Positions 8,794 through 17,687 of a stretch of 58,438 nt of DNA are shown here, piece after piece; within the stretch, counting starts at the first letter, position 1, and each line of letters opens with the position of its first letter. Under the pieces are notes generated by a model. It searched no databases. It was not told where the DNA came from and saw only the letters and a list, made by a program, of their open reading frames with translations. The translations under genes and the position numbers were made by a program. Source of the DNA: Mycobacterium asiaticum DSM 44297 (lineage in GTDB: Bacteria; Actinomycetota; Actinomycetes; Mycobacteriales; Mycobacteriaceae); NCBI RefSeq assembly GCF_000613245.1, contig NZ_HG964937.1:1339924-1398361 (forward strand), in the 5' to 3' direction.

Positions 8794-10029
8794 TCAGTGG
8801 TGCGGGCCCTCCGACGGTGGCCACGGGGCGCCGGGTGACGCGTCGCCGGGTTCGGCATGATCGCCGCGGGCCAGCGGCACCCACTGTTCGGTCGGGGCGG
8901 GCTGCTTGGACGACGGGAAGTCGCGCAGCTTGCCCGAGGGCTTGGCGTCCCATTTGGCAAACGTCAGCGGCGTCTGCAGCCAGCAGTGCAGCAGGTTGTA
9001 CGTCGCCTCCAGCGAACTCATGTGGGTTCGCTCCCAACCGTGGCTACCGTCCAGGCCGAAGCCGACCAGTGCGGCCCGGGTGCCCGCACCGGCCTCGATG
9101 GCCGCCGCGGCGTCGGAACGGTAGTAGCGGAACACATCGCGCGCGTACGGAATCCCGTGCTCCTCGGCGAGGCGGCATAGCTTCCTGGTGAGGTGGTAGT
9201 CGAAAGGGCCGTGCAGGTCGGCCATCGGAATCGTGACGCCATCCTCGAGGGAGTGCTGGCCGGGCGCACACACGGCGTTGTCCACCGAAATCAGCTCGGC
9301 GACCCCGGCGGGGAGGCCGTCACTGGCGCCGTGGCCGACCTCTTCGGTGATGGTCACCATGATCGTGGTGCGGTGCGGCAGCACCACCTTGTTCTCGGAG
9401 AAGTTCTTGGCCAGGGTCAGCGCGACCGCCACGCCCGCCTTGCCATCGAGATGACGGGACACGATGAAGCCGTCGGCGGCGAGTTCAGGGCTGGCGATCA
9501 GTGCAACAAAATCGCCCACGTGCAGGCCCAGCCGGACCAGATCCTCCCGCGACGACACCTTGCGGTCGACGCGGACCTCGACGTGTTCCCAATCGGTGGG
9601 CTGCGTGTCGATCTCGTCGCCGAAGGCGTGCCCGCTGGCCTTGAGCGGCATCACGGTGCCGGTGATGAACTCGTCGGGATCGTCGATGAAGATCCGGACT
9701 CGGGCGCCTGCGGCAAACCGCGCGGAGAATGTGCCCACCGGGACGAGTTCGAGGCGGCCGTTGTCCTTCAGCCGGCGCACCATGCAACCGATCGTGTCGG
9801 CGTGGACGACCAGTGCCCGGTCGGTGGTCTTTGACTCCCCCGCGAGTTCGGCGGTCAAGGCTCCGCGGCGGGTCAGCGAGAACGGCACGCCGAAGTCGTC
9901 GAACGTGTCGCCGATCAGCTGCATCACCGCGTCGGTACGCCCGGAAGGACTGGGCGTCTGCAGCAGCGCGAGCAGCGTGTCGATCATCCACGCGCGATCG
10001 GCCTCGGCCATGGCCGCGGTTTCAGGCAC
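8794..10029 (-). CDS. M42 family peptidase (osmoprotectant NAGGN-type family)
   Basis: This ~411-residue metallopeptidase has His in VVHADTIG, Asp in SRHLDGKAG, the Glu pair in VTITEEVGHG, and a late SHGWERTH that supplies the last metal ligand. It resembles the M42 subfamily usually annotated as the osmoprotectant NAGGN system peptidase, but I see no N-acetylglutaminylglutamine synthetase gene nearby. I place the start at the GTG at 10027-10029, because an AAAGGAGG ribosome-binding site lies four bases upstream; a TTG at 10060-10062 in the same frame has no such site. The C-terminal ~30 residues are Pro/Gly/His-rich and probably disordered. The gene is convergent with the aldo/keto reductase, 8 bp apart. 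Confidence 0.87.
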   Translation of the reverse strand: MPETAAMAEADRAWMIDTLLALLQTPSPSGRTDAVMQLIGDTFDDFGVPFSLTRRGALTAELAGESKTTDRALVVHADTIGCMVRRLKDNGRLELVPVGTFSARFAAGARVRIFIDDPDEFITGTVMPLKASGHAFGDEIDTQPTDWEHVEVRVDRKVSSREDLVRLGLHVGDFVALIASPELAADGFIVSRHLDGKAGVAVALTLAKNFSENKVVLPHRTTIMVTITEEVGHGASDGLPAGVAELISVDNAVCAPGQHSLEDGVTIPMADLHGPFDYHLTRKLCRLAEEHGIPYARDVFRYYRSDAAAAIEAGAGTRAALVGFGLDGSHGWERTHMSSLEATYNLLHCWLQTPLTFAKWDAKPSGKLRDFPSSKQPAPTEQWVPLARGDHAEPGDASPGAPWPPSEGPHH

Positions 10030-10033
10030 CGTG

Positions 10034-10041
10034 CCTCCTTT
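10034..10041 (-). promoter_or_regulatory. Ribosome-binding site deciding the start of the second M42 peptidase
   Basis: On the minus strand this reads AAAGGAGG, a near-perfect anti-16S match, four bases before the GTG at 10027-10029. It argues for the GTG start over the TTG 33 bases further upstream. Confidence 0.6.
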
Positions 10042-10118
10042 TCTTCCGGGAACGGTGTTCAACCTATCGGGTTATCGGCTCCGATCTTCCGGGTGGCCGC
10101 CGGGGCCGGCTGTGCGGC

Positions 10119-11654
10119 TCACCCCTTGCGTTCGCGCCATTCCCGCTCGAACGGCAACCGCCACGCGTTAGGGGCGATCAGTTGGTGGATGGCGTTCGGG
10201 CCCCAGGTTCCCGCCTGGTACAGCTTGACCGGCGGCGGGTCGTTGAGTAGCTGTTCGGATCGCTCCCACAGCGATTCGATGCCTTCAGCGGTGTTGAACA
10301 GTGTGTGATCACCGCGCATCGCGTCCAGGATCAGCCGTTCGTACGCCTCGAGCACGTCTTCCGCCGAGTCGGTCTCCTGCGTCGAGAACTGCATGGACAG
10401 CTTGTCCAGCTTCATACCGGGGCCGGGCCGCTTGCCGTAGAAGGACAGCGACACCTTCGAATTGTCGGCCAGATCAAACGTCAAGTGATCCGGACCTTGG
10501 GTGCCCACCCCCGAACCGGGCGGGAACATCGTTCGCGGCGCCTCTTTGAAGGCGATCGAAATGATGCGGATGCCCTCGGCCATCTTTTTGCCGGTCCGTA
10601 GGTAGATCGGTACCCCGGCCCAGCGCCAGTTGTCGATCCCGACCTTCAGCGCGATGAAGGTCTCGGTGTCGGAGTCCTTCGCCACGCCCTTCTCCTGGCG
10701 GTAACCGGCGTATTGGCCGCGCACCACGTGCGACGTCTCCACCGGCAGCATGGACCGGAAGACCTTGTTCTTCTCCTCGCTGATGGCGCGCGGCTCGAGC
10801 GCCGTCGGTGGTTCCATCACCACGAACGCCATCACCTGGAACAGGTGCGTCACGACCATGTCTTTATAGGCGCCGGTCTCCTCGTAGAAGTTCGCGCGCT
10901 CGTCGAGCCCGAGAGCCTCGGGAATGTCAATCTGGATGTGGTCGATGAAGTTGCGGTTCCAGATCGGCTCGAAGAGCCCATTGGCAAAACGGAACGCCAG
11001 AATGTTTTGCGCCGCTTCCTTTCCAAGGAAATGGTCGATGCGGAAAATCTGGGCTTCGTCGAAGGTTTCGTGCAGAAAGTCGTTGAGGGAGACCGCGCTC
11101 TCCAGATCCGTGCCGAACGGTTTCTCCATCACCACCCGGGACCGGTCGACGAGGTCGGCGTCGCGCAGCATGGTGATGACGGCGCGCGCCGCCTTGGGTG
11201 GGACGGACAGATAATGCAGTCGCCGCACATTCGTACCCAAATTCTCCTCGGCCCGACCGACCGCTGCGGCCAGGGCTTCGGGGCCGGCCCCCTGCGGGAC
11301 GTAGGTGATTATCTTGGCGAAGTTGGCCCACTGTTCGTCGGTCAGCTTGTGCGTGCCGAACGAGTCAATCGCCTTCTTTGCCAGCTCCCGGAATTCGTCG
11401 TCGCTGAGGTCTTCGAGCGACGTCGCGACGATCTCGATGTTCGGTGCCAGCTCGGACTGGTCCAGGTAGGCCAGACCGGGCAGCAGCTTGCGTTTGGCGA
11501 GATCTCCGGTTGCGCCGAACAGCACGATGACGTGCGGGTCGAGCGGCTCGGCGTCGTGGCGCTGCGGGCGATGGTCGGGAGCGGGATAGGCGATCGTCTG
11601 CGGTTTTTTGGAGGGCACCCTGGCGATACTTCCATCGGCCCGCCTCGTGTGCAT
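10119..11654 (-). CDS. zwf: Glucose-6-phosphate 1-dehydrogenase
   Basis: This 511-residue enzyme oxidises glucose 6-phosphate to 6-phosphogluconolactone with NADP (or F420-independent NAD) at the entry of the oxidative pentose phosphate pathway. The N-terminal dinucleotide fold is seen in VLFGATGDLAKRKLLPGL, and the active-site signature with the catalytic His is RIDHFLGKEAAQN. Further family blocks are VVMEKPFGTDLESA and IYLRTGKKM. I chose the ATG at 11652-11654; a GTG (VPSKKPQT) eleven codons or so later is also possible, while the longer frame to 11858 is antisense to the divergent gene. It stands alone here, not with tkt, tal or opcA as zwf2 does in M. tuberculosis, and the sequence differs from the zwf1 type. 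Confidence 0.94.
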   Translation of the reverse strand: MHTRRADGSIARVPSKKPQTIAYPAPDHRPQRHDAEPLDPHVIVLFGATGDLAKRKLLPGLAYLDQSELAPNIEIVATSLEDLSDDEFRELAKKAIDSFGTHKLTDEQWANFAKIITYVPQGAGPEALAAAVGRAEENLGTNVRRLHYLSVPPKAARAVITMLRDADLVDRSRVVMEKPFGTDLESAVSLNDFLHETFDEAQIFRIDHFLGKEAAQNILAFRFANGLFEPIWNRNFIDHIQIDIPEALGLDERANFYEETGAYKDMVVTHLFQVMAFVVMEPPTALEPRAISEEKNKVFRSMLPVETSHVVRGQYAGYRQEKGVAKDSDTETFIALKVGIDNWRWAGVPIYLRTGKKMAEGIRIISIAFKEAPRTMFPPGSGVGTQGPDHLTFDLADNSKVSLSFYGKRPGPGMKLDKLSMQFSTQETDSAEDVLEAYERLILDAMRGDHTLFNTAEGIESLWERSEQLLNDPPPVKLYQAGTWGPNAIHQLIAPNAWRLPFEREWRERKG

Positions 11655-11710
11655 CAGAGTTGCCCGTATCGCATCGGTGTGAACGCCCCAGTTGGCGGGA
11701 ACGGACGGGT

Positions 11711-12790
11711 ATGGCCCCCAGCGGAACTGACGACGCCGGCACCGAGGCCCGCACCGAGAACAAGGAGCGGGCGCCCGATCCCGACGACCCGAGCAAGCCG
11801 GCATCTCCGCACGACCTGACCAGGGCATCCTGGCGTTTCGTGCTGCGCAAGACGGCACGAGAGTTCGTCACCGACCAGTGCACCGATCTGGCCGCGGCGT
11901 TGACGTACTACGCGGTGTTGTCGGTGTTTCCGGCGCTGCTGGTGATGGTGTCGCTGCTGGGCGTCTTCGGCGAGGGACGGCGCACCACCGACGCGTTGCT
12001 CAACGCGGCCGGCGACCTGGTGCCGGCCTCAGCGGTCGACCTGCTGCGTCAGCCGATCGAGCAGGTGGTCGAGAACCAGTCGGCGGGGTTTGCGCTCGTC
12101 TTCAGCATCCTCGCCGCGCTGTGGTCGGCCTCCGGTTATGTCGGCGCATTCGGGCGGGCGATGAACCGGATTTACGAGGTCGCCGAAGGGCGACCGATTT
12201 GGAAGCTGCGCCCGCTGCAGTTGGCGCTCACCCTGGCCGGCCTGGTGCTGGTGGCCGCGGTGGCGCTGATGCTGGTGGTCAGCGGGCCGGTCACCGACGC
12301 GGTCGGCGCGGCGATCGGACTGGGCGAGGCCGCACAGACGCTGTGGACCATCGCCAAGTGGCCGGCCATTCTGGTGTTCGTCTCGTTGGCGGTAGCGATC
12401 CTCTACTACATCACGCCCAATGTGCAGCAGCCGAAGTTCCGCTGGCTGAGCATCGGTGCGGCCATTGCGATTCTGCTGTGGGCGCTCGCATCGTTCGGAT
12501 TCGGTTTCTACGTCAGCAATTTCAGCAGTTACAACAAGACCTACGGCGCGGTCGGCGGCGTCATCGTGTTCCTGCTATGGCTCTATCTGACCAATCTCGC
12601 CTTGTTGTTCGGCGCCGAACTTGACGCCGAACTGGAACGGGGCCGGCAATTACAGGCCGGGATCGCGGCCGAACGTGAACTTCAATTGCCGCCCAAGGAC
12701 ACTCGCGCCGCCGAGAAGAACGAGGCGACCGAGGAGAAGGACATCAAGCGCGGTCGGTGGCTGCGCCGGACGGGCGGCCGGCGAGACTAG
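11711..12790 (+). CDS. YihY/virulence factor BrkB family membrane protein
   Basis: This 359-residue protein has a charged N-terminal tail of ~40 residues, then about six hydrophobic segments (LTYYAVLSVFPALLVMVSLL, ALVFSILAALWSASGYVGAF, LALTLAGLVLVAAVALMLVV, ILVFVSLAVAILYYI, IGAAIAILLWALASFGFGFY, VGGVIVFLLWLYLTNLALLF). The motif ASGYVGAFGRAMNRIY and the late LTNLALLFGAELDAELERGR are characteristic of the YihY family. The function of the family is unresolved; a transporter role is often suggested. The C-terminal ~45 residues are charged and probably cytoplasmic. The ATG at 11711 (MAPSGTDDAG) is chosen because the longer frame overlaps the divergent zwf leader. Confidence 0.9.
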   Translation: MAPSGTDDAGTEARTENKERAPDPDDPSKPASPHDLTRASWRFVLRKTAREFVTDQCTDLAAALTYYAVLSVFPALLVMVSLLGVFGEGRRTTDALLNAAGDLVPASAVDLLRQPIEQVVENQSAGFALVFSILAALWSASGYVGAFGRAMNRIYEVAEGRPIWKLRPLQLALTLAGLVLVAAVALMLVVSGPVTDAVGAAIGLGEAAQTLWTIAKWPAILVFVSLAVAILYYITPNVQQPKFRWLSIGAAIAILLWALASFGFGFYVSNFSSYNKTYGAVGGVIVFLLWLYLTNLALLFGAELDAELERGRQLQAGIAAERELQLPPKDTRAAEKNEATEEKDIKRGRWLRRTGGRRD

Positions 12791-12814
12791 GACCTACCCC
12801 ACGCAGGCTTTGGA

Positions 12815-13138
12815 TTAGCCTGGGCAGTATGTGGATTCGGCTGCGCTGACCATCGAGGTGACGTCGGCGAAAGTGATGCCTTTGCCGCCCAACGTGGTGT
12901 GAATGTCCTGGGCGATCTGATCGGGTGTCTTTCCGGCCGTGCGGTCGGCGCAGATCTGGTGCCCCATCGACACGATGTCGGAGTCATCGCCTGCAGGCCA
13001 ACTGAAGCCAAGCGAATGCATCTTGGAAAGGAATGAATCGTCGGTGCTGTCGGCGAGTGCGATTCCGGTGCCCGTCGCCAAGGCAGCGCCGACCATTACG
13101 GGGACAGCCACTTTCGTCATCCAGCGGTGTGAAGACAT
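12815..13138 (-). CDS. Secreted DUF732 domain protein
   Basis: This 107-residue protein has an N-terminal signal peptide (hydrophobic VAVPVMVGAALATGTG, likely cleavage after ALA at about residue 29) and a mature DUF732 domain: DDSFLSKMHSLGF, then CADRTAGKTPDQIAQDI with a Cys near residue 64, and a final Cys in AESTYCPG that likely forms a disulfide. DUF732 proteins are abundant small secreted or envelope proteins of mycobacteria without known function. A GGAGGAGGA ribosome-binding site precedes the ATG at 13136-13138. It is convergent with the YihY gene. Confidence 0.9.
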   Translation of the reverse strand: MSSHRWMTKVAVPVMVGAALATGTGIALADSTDDSFLSKMHSLGFSWPAGDDSDIVSMGHQICADRTAGKTPDQIAQDIHTTLGGKGITFADVTSMVSAAESTYCPG

Positions 13139-13175
13139 CTGGAGTCCTCCTCCATGTCGGCGTACGTGCCGCTAT

Positions 13176-13188
13176 TGACACCATGTCA
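13176..13188. promoter_or_regulatory. Inverted repeat upstream of the DUF732 gene
   Basis: TGACA-CCA-TGTCA forms five-base arms around a three-base centre, about 40 bases upstream of the DUF732 start in the short gap before the hrpA stop. It could be an operator; a chance occurrence is possible given the short arms. Confidence 0.3.
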
Positions 13189-13246
13189 GTACAGTACGGA
13201 GGGCTGCATTACGCAACACGAAGAGCACATCAAGTTCAAATCATGT

Positions 13247-16200
13247 TCAAGAGCGGTCGCGTGCGGCCTCGATCGCCCGGTAGATGCGCTGCTCGCTGAC
13301 TGGGCGTGGGGTGCCGAGTTGTTGGGCCCACAGGCTCACCCGTAGTTCCTCGATCTGACGGCCGATGTCACGCACGTCGGCGGCCGCGGCCGCGGCCCGA
13401 GCCGACGGCAGGGTGTGCACGAGGTCGTCATACGCCCGTTGCAAGGCGTGCACTCGTTGCATCCGTTCCCGGTCGGCCGCGGCGGCATGGGGCAGCCGCT
13501 CGAGGCGCCGGTGGATTGCGGTCAGGTAGCGGGTGAGATCGTCGAGGTGTCCGCGCCCGGTGCCGGTGACGAACCCCGGCGGCAACAACCCGTCGAGCTG
13601 GGCCCGGATATCGGCGATCGCTTCCGCCTGTGCCGGCGCGGGCTGGGCGGGCAGCAGTAGCTCTACCTCCCGCGTGACGGCCAGCACCCGTTCGGTGCGG
13701 CCCACCAGGTCCATCGTCATGGACGCCAGGGCCTGCCCAACGTGATCGCGCAACGCCGCGAACTCCGCGGCCGTCCACACCGGTTTGGACACCAGCGCGT
13801 CGATGGCGGCGTCGGCGCAGTCGTTCAGCAACGCGGCCAGGGATCCGTCCGGATTGCTGCCCAGCGTCAGACGGGTACGCGGATCAAGTTGCCGCTCAAC
13901 GCTTTTGACGGGCGAAGGCACGCTCAACCGCAACAGCCGCCGCAAGCCCGGTCCCATCGCACTCTGCTGCTCGGCCGGGGTCGCAAACACCCGCAGATCG
14001 ACGGCGCTCCCGTTGTCCACAAAGGCCGGGTAGCCACGCACCGCACGCCCGTCGACCGCGCGCTCGACGACTTGCGGCAGCTCCGTGAGCTCCTCCGGCC
14101 AGGTGCGTAATTCGGTCCGTTCCAGCTCAGCTGCGACGGTGCGGGCGACGGCCTGCCGGGCGGGGGCGGCGAGCCGTTCCTGCAGCGCTTGGAGGTCCTT
14201 GCCGCGAGCCACCTCGGTGCCGTCGGCGGACTCCACGGCAAACGTCACGCGCAGATGTGCGGGCAGCTTGTCGAGGTCGAAGGCATCGATGGGCACCACA
14301 ACGCCGGTGCCACGGCGCAATTCGCGCTGCAGCGCCTCCAGCAGCGGCTCCTTGCCCGGGTCGATCCGGGCCAGCACGGCGCGGGCGGTGTCGGGCGCCG
14401 GAACGAAGTTGCGCCGCAGATCTTTTGGCAGCGAGCGGATGAGTGCGGTAACCAGTTCCTCCCTTAGCGCCGGTACCTGCCAGGCGAATTCGTCACCGCC
14501 GAGGCGGGCCAGCACGTCGATTGGGACGTGCACCGTGACGCCGTCGTCGGCGGCGCCGGGGTCGAACCGGTACGTCAACGGCAATGCGGCGTCGCTCGTG
14601 CGCCAGGCATCCGGGCGGTCGCTATCAGCGTGATCCTCGGTGCGCAGCAAGTCGTCGCGGGTGAACGTCAGCAGATCTGGGGTCTGGTGCCGCTGCTTCT
14701 TCCACCAGCCGTCGAAGTGCCGGGCGGAGACAACCTCGGCCGGGATGCGAGCGTCGTACCACGCGAAGATCTCGTCGTCGCCGACGAGCAGGTCGCGCCG
14801 GCGCGCCCGCTCCTCCAGCTCCTCGAGCTCGGCGCGCAGCCGCGCGTTGTCGCCGAAGAAATGGTGCCGGGTGTGCCAATCGCCCTCCACCAGCGCATGC
14901 CGGATGAACAACTCCCGGGCGACCGCCGGTTCCACCCGCGCGTACCCCACGCGGCGGCGCGCCACCAGCGGCAGGCCATACAGCGAGACACGTTCGAAGG
15001 CCATCACTTCCCCACGCCTGGCGTCCCAGTGCGGCTCGCTGTACGCGCGCTGCACCAGGTCACCAGCGACCCGCTCGACGATCTCGGGCTGGATGCGGGC
15101 CGCGATCCGGCCGTAGAGGCGGCTGGTCTCGACCAGGTCAGCGACGACCACCCACCGCGGCGGTCGCTTGGACAGCACCGAACCCGGCGCGAGCACGAAC
15201 CGCGCATTGCGCACACCCAGATATTCACGCCCGTCCTCGCGGCGCATCCCCACATGGGACAGCAACCCCGCGAGCAGCGCCGCGTGAATCTGCGCGGGTT
15301 CGGCCGGCTCGTCGGACTCGACGATGCCCAGGTCCCGGCAGATGCTGCGCAGCTGCCCGGCCAAATCCTGCCATTCGCGGATGCGCAGGTAGTGCAGGAA
15401 ATCGGTGCGGCACATCCGTCGAAAAGCGTTACCGGACAGTTCCTTCCGCTGCTCGCGCAAGTAGCGCCACAGGTTGAGGTAGGCGATGAAGTCGGAGTGT
15501 TCGTCGGCGAACCGGGCGTGCTTCTGGCGGGCGGCGTCTTCGCGGTCGGCCGGGCGCTCCCGCGGGTCGGGAATAGTCAACGCCGCTGCCAGCACCAGCA
15601 TTTCGCGCACGCAGCCCTCGGTCTGCGCCTGCAGGATCATGCGGCCCAGCCGTGGGTCGAGGGGCAGCCGGGCCAGCCGCCGGCCGAGATCGGTTATCGC
15701 GCCGGACTGGTCGAACGCGCCGAGCTCCTGCAGCAGTTGAACACCGTCGCGCACGCTGCGCCGGTCCGGTGGGTCGAGGAACGGGAAGTTCTCGATGTCA
15801 CCGAGCTGCAGCGCAGCCATCTGCAGGAGGACTGCTGCCAAATTCGTCCGCAGTATCTCCGGCTCGGTGTAGTGCGGTCGGGCGGTGAAGTCTTCCTCGG
15901 AATACAGCCGGATACAGACACCGGGCGCCACCCGCCCGCAGCGACCGGCCCGCTGCGCCGCCGATGCCTGGGAGATCGGCTCGATCGGCAGCCGTTGCAC
16001 TTTGAGTCTCCGGCTGTAGCGCGAGATGCGAGCATTGCCCGGGTCCACCACGTAGCGGATTCCGGGAACCGTCAGCGATGTCTCGGCCACGTTGGTGGCC
16101 AGCACGACGCGTCGCCCGGTATGGGGAGCAAATACCTTTTGCTGCTCGGCGGTCGGCAGCCGGGCGTAGAGCGGCAGCACCTCGGTTGGCATCGGCCCGC

Positions 16201-17164
16201 GCTGCACGCCGGCCAAAGCCTCTGCGGTGTCACGGATTTCACGTTCACCGGACAAGAACACCAGGACGTCGCCCGGCGGTTCGGAGCGCAGTTCCTCAAT
16301 GGCGTCGACAATCGCCTCGACCTCGTCGCGAGTTTCGGTGCGGACGATCTCCCGGTCGGGGTCGTCGGGATCGTCGTCCGGGTCCGGCGCAACGGGCACT
16401 TCCAACGGCCGGTAGCGGATCTGCACCGGATAGGTCCGGCCGGACACTTCCACGATCGGCGCCCCGCCGAAGTGCGCCGCGAATCGTTGCGGCTCGATGG
16501 TCGCCGACGTGACGATCACCTTGAGGTCCGGGCGGCGCGGCAACAACTCGCGCAGGTAGCCGAGCAGAAAGTCGATGTTGAGGCTGCGCTCGTGCGCTTC
16601 GTCGAGGATCAGGGTGTCGTAACGTAGCAGCCGCCGGTCGCGCTGGATCTCGGCGAGCAAGATGCCATCGGTCATCAGCTTGATCAGGGTCCGGTCGCTC
16701 ACTTGGTCGGTGAATCGGACCGTGTAGCCGACCACATCACCCAGCGGTGTGCGCAGTTCGTCGGCGATGCGCTGTGCGACCGTGCGCGCCGCCAGCCGCC
16801 GCGGCTGGGTGTGCCCGATAGTGCCGCGCACTCCCCGGCCGACGTCGAGGCAGATCTTGGGGAGCTGAGTCGTCTTGCCCGAGCCGGTTTCGCCCGCGAC
16901 GACGACCACTTGGTTCTGCCGTATCGCCGCAGCAATCTCCTGGCGCCGCTCGCTGACCGGCAGGTCGGGGTAGGCGATGGTCGGGACGGCGGCTCGACGA
17001 TTGGCGACCAGCGTCTGCGCGGCGGCGATCTGGTCGGCGAGCTGTTGCAACTTCGCCGGGTTCTGACCGCGCAGGTTCTGCAGGCGTCGGCGCAGCCGAG
17101 TGGCGTCGCGGACGGTCACGTCGCCGAGGCGGCTGCGCAACTCCGCCAGCGTCAGTTCGGCCAC
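13247..17164 (-). CDS. hrpA: ATP-dependent RNA helicase HrpA
   Basis: This ~1305-residue DEAH-box helicase matches the size of E. coli HrpA. It has motif I (GETGSGKT, residues 91-98), motif Ia (HTQPRRLAA), motif II (DEAH, 188-191), motif III (TSATIEPQ), motif V (ATNVAETSLTVPGIRYVVD) and motif VI (QRAGRCGR). It is followed by the HA2/OB-fold region and the long C-terminal DUF3418 domain specific to HrpA. HrpA unwinds RNA and helps resolve stalled ribosomes in E. coli; role here inferred. I start at the GTG at 17162-17164, just before the divergent flavoprotein gene; the 43 codons further upstream overlap that gene. No clear ribosome-binding site is visible, so a leaderless start is possible. 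Confidence 0.93.
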   Translation of the reverse strand: MAELTLAELRSRLGDVTVRDATRLRRRLQNLRGQNPAKLQQLADQIAAAQTLVANRRAAVPTIAYPDLPVSERRQEIAAAIRQNQVVVVAGETGSGKTTQLPKICLDVGRGVRGTIGHTQPRRLAARTVAQRIADELRTPLGDVVGYTVRFTDQVSDRTLIKLMTDGILLAEIQRDRRLLRYDTLILDEAHERSLNIDFLLGYLRELLPRRPDLKVIVTSATIEPQRFAAHFGGAPIVEVSGRTYPVQIRYRPLEVPVAPDPDDDPDDPDREIVRTETRDEVEAIVDAIEELRSEPPGDVLVFLSGEREIRDTAEALAGVQRGPMPTEVLPLYARLPTAEQQKVFAPHTGRRVVLATNVAETSLTVPGIRYVVDPGNARISRYSRRLKVQRLPIEPISQASAAQRAGRCGRVAPGVCIRLYSEEDFTARPHYTEPEILRTNLAAVLLQMAALQLGDIENFPFLDPPDRRSVRDGVQLLQELGAFDQSGAITDLGRRLARLPLDPRLGRMILQAQTEGCVREMLVLAAALTIPDPRERPADREDAARQKHARFADEHSDFIAYLNLWRYLREQRKELSGNAFRRMCRTDFLHYLRIREWQDLAGQLRSICRDLGIVESDEPAEPAQIHAALLAGLLSHVGMRREDGREYLGVRNARFVLAPGSVLSKRPPRWVVVADLVETSRLYGRIAARIQPEIVERVAGDLVQRAYSEPHWDARRGEVMAFERVSLYGLPLVARRRVGYARVEPAVARELFIRHALVEGDWHTRHHFFGDNARLRAELEELEERARRRDLLVGDDEIFAWYDARIPAEVVSARHFDGWWKKQRHQTPDLLTFTRDDLLRTEDHADSDRPDAWRTSDAALPLTYRFDPGAADDGVTVHVPIDVLARLGGDEFAWQVPALREELVTALIRSLPKDLRRNFVPAPDTARAVLARIDPGKEPLLEALQRELRRGTGVVVPIDAFDLDKLPAHLRVTFAVESADGTEVARGKDLQALQERLAAPARQAVARTVAAELERTELRTWPEELTELPQVVERAVDGRAVRGYPAFVDNGSAVDLRVFATPAEQQSAMGPGLRRLLRLSVPSPVKSVERQLDPRTRLTLGSNPDGSLAALLNDCADAAIDALVSKPVWTAAEFAALRDHVGQALASMTMDLVGRTERVLAVTREVELLLPAQPAPAQAEAIADIRAQLDGLLPPGFVTGTGRGHLDDLTRYLTAIHRRLERLPHAAAADRERMQRVHALQRAYDDLVHTLPSARAAAAAADVRDIGRQIEELRVSLWAQQLGTPRPVSEQRIYRAIEAARDRS

Positions 17165-17221
17165 TCGGGCCAGGATAGGCGGCGAAACGAACGCCCGCGC
17201 CCGGCCCGCTACGTTGGTGGC

Positions 17222-17683
17222 ATGGCACCGAAATTCGCGACCGCCGAGGCGGTGAGCCGATCCGAGTTGCTGGATTTCATCCGGCCGCGGCACCGCATGC
17301 TGCTCACCACTTTTCGCGCCGACGGGTCACCGCAGAGCTCGCCGGTGACCGGCGGCGTCGACGCGCACGGCAGGCTGGTGATCGCTAGCTACCCGCAGCG
17401 TGCCAAGAGCGTGAACATTCGCCGCACACCGCAGGCCAGCGTCGTCGTGCTGTCCGACGATTTCAACGGTCCGTACGTGCAGGTCGACGGTGCGGCTGAG
17501 GTGATCGACGTGCCCGAGGCGATCGAGCCACTGGTCGACTATTACCGCGTTATCGCCGGGGAGCACCCGGACTGGCAGGACTATCGGCGCGCGATGGCGG
17601 ATCAGGGCAAGTGCCTGATCCGGGTGACACCGCGCCGCTGGGGTCCCGTGGCGACGGGCGGATTTCCGCCGCCGGCAAGCTGA
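17222..17683 (+). CDS. PPOX-class F420/FMN-dependent oxidoreductase
   Basis: This 153-residue split-barrel protein has the family pattern PRHRMLLTTFRADGSPQSSPV, SYPQRAKSVNIRRTPQASVVVL and YVQVDGAAEVID. These are the strands and cofactor-binding turns of the pyridoxamine-5-phosphate-oxidase-like fold. In mycobacteria such small proteins usually bind F420 (sometimes FMN or heme) and reduce or bind small substrates in the cytoplasm; the exact cofactor cannot be read with confidence. The ATG at 17222 lies 57 bp from the divergent hrpA start. The C-terminus (VTPRRWGPVATGGFPPP) is Pro-rich. Confidence 0.85.
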   Translation: MAPKFATAEAVSRSELLDFIRPRHRMLLTTFRADGSPQSSPVTGGVDAHGRLVIASYPQRAKSVNIRRTPQASVVVLSDDFNGPYVQVDGAAEVIDVPEAIEPLVDYYRVIAGEHPDWQDYRRAMADQGKCLIRVTPRRWGPVATGGFPPPAS

Positions 17684-17687
17684 GTCG

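Noticed and set aside
12804..12822. Hairpin CAGGCT/AGCCTG as terminator for the YihY gene
   Set aside because: The six-base stem with a seven-base loop overlaps the end of the DUF732 coding sequence and has no U-tract; too weak to call.
14528..16627. 699-residue open frame on the plus strand inside hrpA
   Set aside because: High GC gives long antisense frames; it has no domain, start signal or sensible composition, while the minus strand carries all DEAH helicase motifs.
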